Assembly (NCBI GenBank): GCA_016207515.1
Contig: JACQPN010000025.1
Span: 186,001-250,000 of the forward strand
Origin: Euryarchaeota archaeon
Lineage (GTDB): Archaea > Thermoplasmatota > SW-10-69-26 > JACQPN01
Direction of reading: 5' to 3'
Length of the DNA stretch: 64,000 nucleotides
The notes beneath the pieces are model-generated. The model was not told the DNA's origin and did no database searches. It worked only from the letters and a program-made list of their open reading frames with translations. Of the stretch, positions 59,884 through 64,000 are shown in pieces. Position numbers and translations under genes: made by a program. Position 1 is the first letter of the stretch. Each line of letters starts with the position of its first letter.

Positions 59884-62025
59884 TCAATTGCCCTGTTCCG
59901 GGCCGGGCGCGCGCGCAGGTTCCTCGGTGGAATCGGTCTCCGCGGCGTGCCCGTCAGCTTGCGGCTCCGGGCTCGCCTCGGCCGGTTTTTGCGGCATGCT
60001 TCGTCCCGGGCACTGCATGTTGACGCAGATTATCCAAGGTCGTCTGCCCTTGTTGAGCAGCTTGATGACCGGCGCTTGACAATGTTCGCAGGCCCGTCCC
60101 TCTGGAACGATTTTCCCGTACTGCGGCAAGGGATAGGTCTGGGTGCAGTTGGGGTAATTCGAGCAACCCAGGAACCGCTTTCCCGTGCGGCCCTTTCGTA
60201 TCATCAGGTTGCCGCCGTCCTTGTTGCACTTGCCGATCGTGTTCTGCTCGTCCATGGCCTTGCGGATCGAGCCGCCGATCTCCTTCTTGTTCTCCTCCAT
60301 GACGGCCACCACGGAATCGAGGAGTTCCCGGCTCTCCTTCACGACATCGTCGAGTTTCTTCCTGCCTTCGGCGATCTCGTCCATCTCGCGCTCCAATCGT
60401 GACGTCATGTCCGATTTCACGATCTGGTTACCGAGTTTTGCGAGAGCGTCGGTCACGGCGAAAGCAGTCTCCGTGGGCTCGATGGGGCTGTTTCGCATGT
60501 AGCCGCGGCTGTAGAGCTTGTTGATTATCTCGTGGCGCGTCGACTTCGTCCCGAGGCCGAGCTTTTCCATCTCCTCGATGAGGCGCCCCTGGCTGTAGCG
60601 TTTCGGGGGTTGCGTCTCCTTGGAGAGGAGCTCGGTGCCGACGACGTCGACGGAATCGCCGACCGCAAGCGGCGGCAACATGTTCTCCTTCGCGTGGAGG
60701 TACGGGTAGAACTCGCGCCAGCCCGGGGTCTTCAGGTGTTGGCCCCGCGACTTGAACTTCTCGCCGGCGATGTCGATGCCCACTTCCATCACGTCGGATA
60801 TCGCGTGGCCGCCGAGCGTTGCTAGGAACCGGCGTACGACGAGTTCGTAGATCTTCCAATGGTCCCTGTCGAGATCCCCTCGAGACACAGGTTCTCCCGG
60901 GTGGATGGGCGGGTGGTCGGTCGTGCTCTTCTTGCCCTTGCTCGGCACGATCTGTTTTTGCGAAAGTACCTTCGCCGCATCCTTCCCGAATTCGGTGCGC
61001 TCGAGGCGCTGGAGGATCTCCCTGAGGTCAAGGCTCTCGGGGTAGACCGTGTTGTCCGTCCTCGGGTAGGAGATGTAACCGTTGGTGTAGAGGTCTTCCG
61101 CGAGCGACATTGCACGGGCAGCCGAGAAACCGATGGAGGTGGCGGCCGTGAGGAAGTGCGTCGTGTTGAAGGGATCGGGCGGGCGTTCCCTCTTCTCCGT
61201 AAGATCCGCGGAGAGCACTTTCCCGGCGGTCGCCATCCTGATCTTGTCGTTGACCGTCGTCGCCTCGGCGCTTTCCCAGAAACGGCCGTGCTCGTGCTTT
61301 GCGGCGAATTCTTCACGCTTCGAGAGTCGGGCGTCGATCTCCCAATAGGGCTTGCTCACGAACGCCTTGATCTCCTTCTCCTTCTCCACGATGAGCGCCA
61401 AAGTCGGGCTCTGGACGCGGCCGATGGAAAGGAAGTCGCTTCCCACTTGGCCCGACGCGAGGCTGATGAAACGCGTGAGGGTCGCGCCCCATGCGAGGTC
61501 GATCAACTGGCGCGTCTCGGCGCTTGCCGCGAGGTTGAAGTCGAGTGGGGAGAGATTCGAGAAGGCGCGTTTCACCTCCGAAGTCGTGAGGGCAGAGTAA
61601 CGCGCACGCTTCACGTCGATGTCGGGCTTGATGGCGCGCACGATCTCAAGCGCCTCGGCGCCGATGAGCTCGCCTTCCCGGTCGTAGTCGGTCGCGATGA
61701 TGACTGAGTCGGCGTCCTTCGAGAGCTTCTTGATCGCCTCGGCGATCGCCTTCTCCTCGACACGCTTCACCGGTTCGGCCCAGATGAGTTCACGGGGCTT
61801 GACCTTGAACCACTGGTTGTACTTGGAGGGGTAGTCGACGGCAATGATGTGGCCTTTGAGGCCAATGACGGCGTACTCGTGCCCGTCGTCCTTGAATTCG
61901 TACACCGGGACAGTCTTGACTTTCGTGGTCTTCGCCTTGCCGCCGGAGAGCGCGGCGGCGATTTTTCCGCCCGTGATGTTCTTTTCGGAGATGATGAGGA
62001 TCTGCAATCTTGCCACCTTTGACAA
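59884..62025 (-). CDS. topA: type IA DNA topoisomerase I
   Basis: 713 aa, TTG start. The TOPRIM domain has SEKNITGGKIA and the Mg-binding DYDREGE at residues 113-119. The catalytic Tyr region is YISYPRTDNTVYP near residue 320, with SIGRVQSPTLAL upstream. The C-terminus has two zinc ribbons (CNKDGG...CSNYPNC and CEHC...CVNMQC) for DNA binding, then a Pro/Glu-rich tail. It relaxes negative supercoils by single-strand passage. The promoter at 62084 carries a palindrome, so its expression may be feedback controlled. Common domain order for archaeal enzymes of this type. Confidence 0.93.
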   Translation of the reverse strand: MSKVARLQILIISEKNITGGKIAAALSGGKAKTTKVKTVPVYEFKDDGHEYAVIGLKGHIIAVDYPSKYNQWFKVKPRELIWAEPVKRVEEKAIAEAIKKLSKDADSVIIATDYDREGELIGAEALEIVRAIKPDIDVKRARYSALTTSEVKRAFSNLSPLDFNLAASAETRQLIDLAWGATLTRFISLASGQVGSDFLSIGRVQSPTLALIVEKEKEIKAFVSKPYWEIDARLSKREEFAAKHEHGRFWESAEATTVNDKIRMATAGKVLSADLTEKRERPPDPFNTTHFLTAATSIGFSAARAMSLAEDLYTNGYISYPRTDNTVYPESLDLREILQRLERTEFGKDAAKVLSQKQIVPSKGKKSTTDHPPIHPGEPVSRGDLDRDHWKIYELVVRRFLATLGGHAISDVMEVGIDIAGEKFKSRGQHLKTPGWREFYPYLHAKENMLPPLAVGDSVDVVGTELLSKETQPPKRYSQGRLIEEMEKLGLGTKSTRHEIINKLYSRGYMRNSPIEPTETAFAVTDALAKLGNQIVKSDMTSRLEREMDEIAEGRKKLDDVVKESRELLDSVVAVMEENKKEIGGSIRKAMDEQNTIGKCNKDGGNLMIRKGRTGKRFLGCSNYPNCTQTYPLPQYGKIVPEGRACEHCQAPVIKLLNKGRRPWIICVNMQCPGRSMPQKPAEASPEPQADGHAAETDSTEEPARAPGPEQGN

Positions 62026-62070
62026 TAATACTAGTTTGTTTGTGCTTCGGCATGTGCCGGGAGTCGTTCG

Positions 62071-62085
62071 ATTGGGTAACCCAAT
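62071..62085. promoter_or_regulatory. perfect 15-bp palindrome at the topA promoter (operator candidate)
   Basis: ATTGGGTAACCCAAT (7+1+7 bases) abuts the TATA element at 62084 on the downstream side, where RNA polymerase and TFB would sit. Binding of a dimeric regulator there would block topA transcription. Confidence 0.6.
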
Positions 62086-62094
62086 ATTTAAACG
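62084..62094 (-). promoter_or_regulatory. TATA box of topA
   Basis: On the minus strand the GTTTAAATATT core is about 60 bases upstream of the TTG start, giving a leader of about 40 nt. It overlaps the end of the palindrome at 62071-62085. Confidence 0.6.
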
Positions 62095-62317
62095 CGACCA
62101 AAGTCGCTTGTGACTATCAGTGCATCAGCGACGATAACTGGTCGTCAAAGTATATTTCAATACTGGCCGGTCTACCAAGCCACGGGTTGGGCCCGCGTCC
62201 CTCACATGGCGATAGTCGAGGGTGCCACGTCAAGCCACCGGCATGTGATGCGCTGGCCGTGGACGGCGGACGGCCCAAAGGCGCCGCTTTCCGTCGCGGT
62301 GCTCGACCACACCCCCT
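62095..62317. other. gap upstream of topA
   Basis: No gene is seen. A TATA-like GTATATTTC near 62148, inside a short inverted repeat (AGTAT, six bases, ATACT), may be an additional promoter element. No tRNA fold was found in this stretch. Confidence 0.35.
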
Positions 62318-63055
62318 CTACTCGCACGGGACCATGACCAGTCGCGACCGGACGTGCCCAGCGCTTTCCGCGACCGCGTCCTCGCACTGGTCCGCGCTCG
62401 ACACGAAAGCGAAACCCGCCGTGAAGCCGTAACTCGATCCCGAGACGTTCAGCGTCCCTTGAGAGGCCGCGCGCCACGTCTGTTCGGGCCACGAGGCTCC
62501 GGCGCGGTGCTGTAAGTCGGGGAAGGCCGCTTCTACGAAGGCGAGGCGGCCAAGACCCGGCTTCGACGGCGGTTGATCCGGGAACCCGAGACGTAGCGGG
62601 TGGACCATGTCGAAATCGTCCACGTACCAGAGGACCTCATCACCATCCTGTAACGGCGGCCCGTAACGGATCCACTGTTTGTGCACGCCGTAGTACGTTG
62701 CCACATAGTTTACCCGGTATTCCCACCAATGGGACCCATCATCCCAGTATTCTTCCCCGACTTTTGCCACCGTGAAGTCCAAGTCCACGTTCCAATCGCT
62801 CACGCCGAGTCGGAATCCGCCCGATCGCGAGGCGGCAACGAGCGCCGCCAAGGGCGTTGTCGGCTCCAACGAGTAGTTTGTGCCACCGGTCGCCGTGACG
62901 TTCACAGGTCCTTCGAGAAAGACGAAGCCGTCCCAGATGTGGCTGTTCCTCCCCTCGACGCGCACGTGAAGTGCCAGGCCGGACTCGGACATTGAGGGCG
63001 CGGCGCTGGCGTGAAGCGCGAGGGCGACCACGGCGACGAACAGACCCATCTTCAC
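62318..63055 (-). CDS. secreted DUF4430-like protein
   Basis: 245 aa, GTG start directly after the stop of the preceding gene. A signal peptide (MGLFVAVVALALHASAA) is followed by beta-rich sequence. HWWEYRVNYVATYYGVHKQW (named in parts) then LQDGDEVLWYVDDFD match the DUF4430 beta-domain pattern (W-x-Y-x-V-N ... G-D-x-V-x-W). DUF4430 occurs at the C-terminus of transcobalamin and intrinsic factor, where it covers the cobalamin, and in bacterial secreted or surface proteins. The gene lies immediately after one encoding an alpha/alpha-barrel protein, suggesting they work together. No C-terminal anchor. Confidence 0.7.
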   Translation of the reverse strand: MKMGLFVAVVALALHASAAPSMSESGLALHVRVEGRNSHIWDGFVFLEGPVNVTATGGTNYSLEPTTPLAALVAASRSGGFRLGVSDWNVDLDFTVAKVGEEYWDDGSHWWEYRVNYVATYYGVHKQWIRYGPPLQDGDEVLWYVDDFDMVHPLRLGFPDQPPSKPGLGRLAFVEAAFPDLQHRAGASWPEQTWRAASQGTLNVSGSSYGFTAGFAFVSSADQCEDAVAESAGHVRSRLVMVPCE

Positions 63056-64000
63056 TTAGACCACGACTAGCGGCGTTCCCGTGAGGCCGATGACGGCAAA
63101 GGCGGTGAGTGTCGTCGATGGTCCACCGAATCCGGGGTTGTCTCTCATCCAATCGAAATGGCCGTCGCTGCCTTGGAGCGCCAAGAGGAATTGTACAGGG
63201 TCCTCGCCGGCGGGGGTCGTCCATGTGGAGCTTCTGGCGTCGCCGCCCAAGGCGCGGATGGCGCTTACGGCCCAGGCCGTGCTTGCACTGTTCGCCGTCG
63301 AGGCGGAGCCGTACCAAACGGGGTCGAGCACTGTGGAGCCACACCCGCCCGATGTCTTGTCCTGGAACGACGACATGTAGTTCAACCCGGTCAACGATGC
63401 GACGGAGTCCGGGCTTTCCCCTACGAGACGTAAGCCCATGAGAGCGGCGGCGGTATCGTCGACATCCGCGCCGCCTCCTAACACGAAGCCCGACGGCTCC
63501 GTTGCGCGGGCGTACCCCCAGCCACCGTGGGGCAATTGGTTCGCCAAGACCCAATCCCTCGTCTTCTCGAGGACCTGGGCGTCCACCGAATACCCCTTCT
63601 GCCACGCCGCGCCAAGCGCGATCAACGCGAAATAATCGTCGTTCAAAAGATCCGGAGAGCCGACCTGGGTCCCGTCAAAATACGTTTCGACACCTGCCAC
63701 GTAGTCGATACCGCAGAAACCGCGCGGATCGCCACCTATGCTCACGACGGCCGCGAGGGCGAGTTCGCGGTTCGTGGCGGTCGGCGGGATGCCCGCTCCG
63801 CTCGAGCAGAGGTGGTCGCCAAGGCTCGGTGCGGTCGGCGAGCTTCTCACCTCGAAGACGTCTTCGCCTGCGGCGGCGAGGGCGATGGCGGCCCAGTACG
63901 AATCGCCGAGCCCCCCGATCGAGCCGTCGGGGGAGATCCGCCCTTTGATGTACGAGACGCCGAGCGCCACCGCATCATCTTCCGCCGTGGCCGCAGCGCC
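63056..64000 (-). CDS. alpha/alpha-barrel protein (squalene/prenyltransferase repeat type), 5' end outside window
   Basis: The frame is open to the window end; at least 314 codons are seen and the start is not in the window (a GTG at 63970 is internal). Repeats of the squalene-cyclase/prenyltransferase type appear several times: SPDGSIGGLGDSYWAAIALAAAG, LLNDDYFALIALGAAW, GGWGYARATE...DVDDTAAALMGL and DGHFDWMRDN...TTLTAFAVIGL (each named by its ends). This toroid is also the fold of the transcobalamin N-terminal domain. Its stop directly precedes the DUF4430-like gene. It may bind a ligand such as a cobamide, or a sugar or lipid; proposed from fold only. Confidence 0.7.
   Translation of the reverse strand, partial: GAAATAEDDAVALGVSYIKGRISPDGSIGGLGDSYWAAIALAAAGEDVFEVRSSPTAPSLGDHLCSSGAGIPPTATNRELALAAVVSIGGDPRGFCGIDYVAGVETYFDGTQVGSPDLLNDDYFALIALGAAWQKGYSVDAQVLEKTRDWVLANQLPHGGWGYARATEPSGFVLGGGADVDDTAAALMGLRLVGESPDSVASLTGLNYMSSFQDKTSGGCGSTVLDPVWYGSASTANSASTAWAVSAIRALGGDARSSTWTTPAGEDPVQFLLALQGSDGHFDWMRDNPGFGGPSTTLTAFAVIGLTGTPLVVV

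Noticed and set aside
62110-62334. Plus-strand frame and possible tRNA in the topA upstream gap
   Set aside because: No conserved T-arm (GTTCGAATC-type) or acceptor pairing was found, and the peptide shows no family features.

Overview
This window looks archaeal and most likely comes from a GC-rich member of the Thermoplasmatota, probably from a metagenome. The evidence is translation initiation factor aIF1A, ribosomal protein L40e, Pth2-type peptidyl-tRNA hydrolase, the wyosine enzyme Taw2, Tsr3, an archaeal type IA topoisomerase with C-terminal zinc ribbons, secreted lipoproteins, a membrane-anchored winged-helix regulator, and many TATA boxes about 20-35 nt upstream of start codons (leaderless or nearly leaderless transcripts). 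No rRNA, tRNA, CRISPR array or transposase was seen. The taxon is inferred from gene content only.

Bases 1-37202 form one co-directional surface-polysaccharide locus of 33 plus-strand genes, many joined by ATGA, GTGA or TGATG overlaps. It holds twelve glycosyltransferases (one cut by the window edge), a Wzy-like polymerase, a MraY/WecA-like initiating phosphoglycosyltransferase and a membrane FlaA1/CapD-type dehydratase. It also holds a GDP-L-fucose pathway (gmd, fcl), further sugar epimerases, decorating enzymes (AsnB-type amidotransferase, NodU-type carbamoyltransferase, several methyltransferases) and an internal module at 2441-10510. That module combines a split transketolase, an HddA-like GHMP sugar kinase, a GMD-like dehydratase, an RmlC-like epimerase resembling Campylobacter DdahB/MlghB, and a GMER-like reductase. 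I read it as a possible GDP-6-deoxy-heptose route. The first 12 kb is visibly more AT-rich than the rest. No flippase or exporter gene is present.

Bases 37203-43002 hold two VapBC toxin-antitoxin modules of different antitoxin type, intact aIF1A, a previously hidden degenerate second aIF1A copy, a membrane winged-helix regulator with a small Cys-rich secreted protein, and a subtilisin-like lipoprotein.

Bases 43044-64000 alternate housekeeping genes and secreted proteins. The housekeeping genes are a double U32 protein, an orphan cytosine-5 DNA methyltransferase, the small L40e gene, tsr3 and taw2 side by side, pth2, and topA with a palindrome at its promoter. The secreted group comprises an M28 peptidase, several lipoproteins, an Asp-box propeller protein, two glycine-rich PE_PGRS-like surface proteins, and a pair of adjacent genes that look like the two halves of a transcobalamin-type protein. 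The last gene runs off the window edge.
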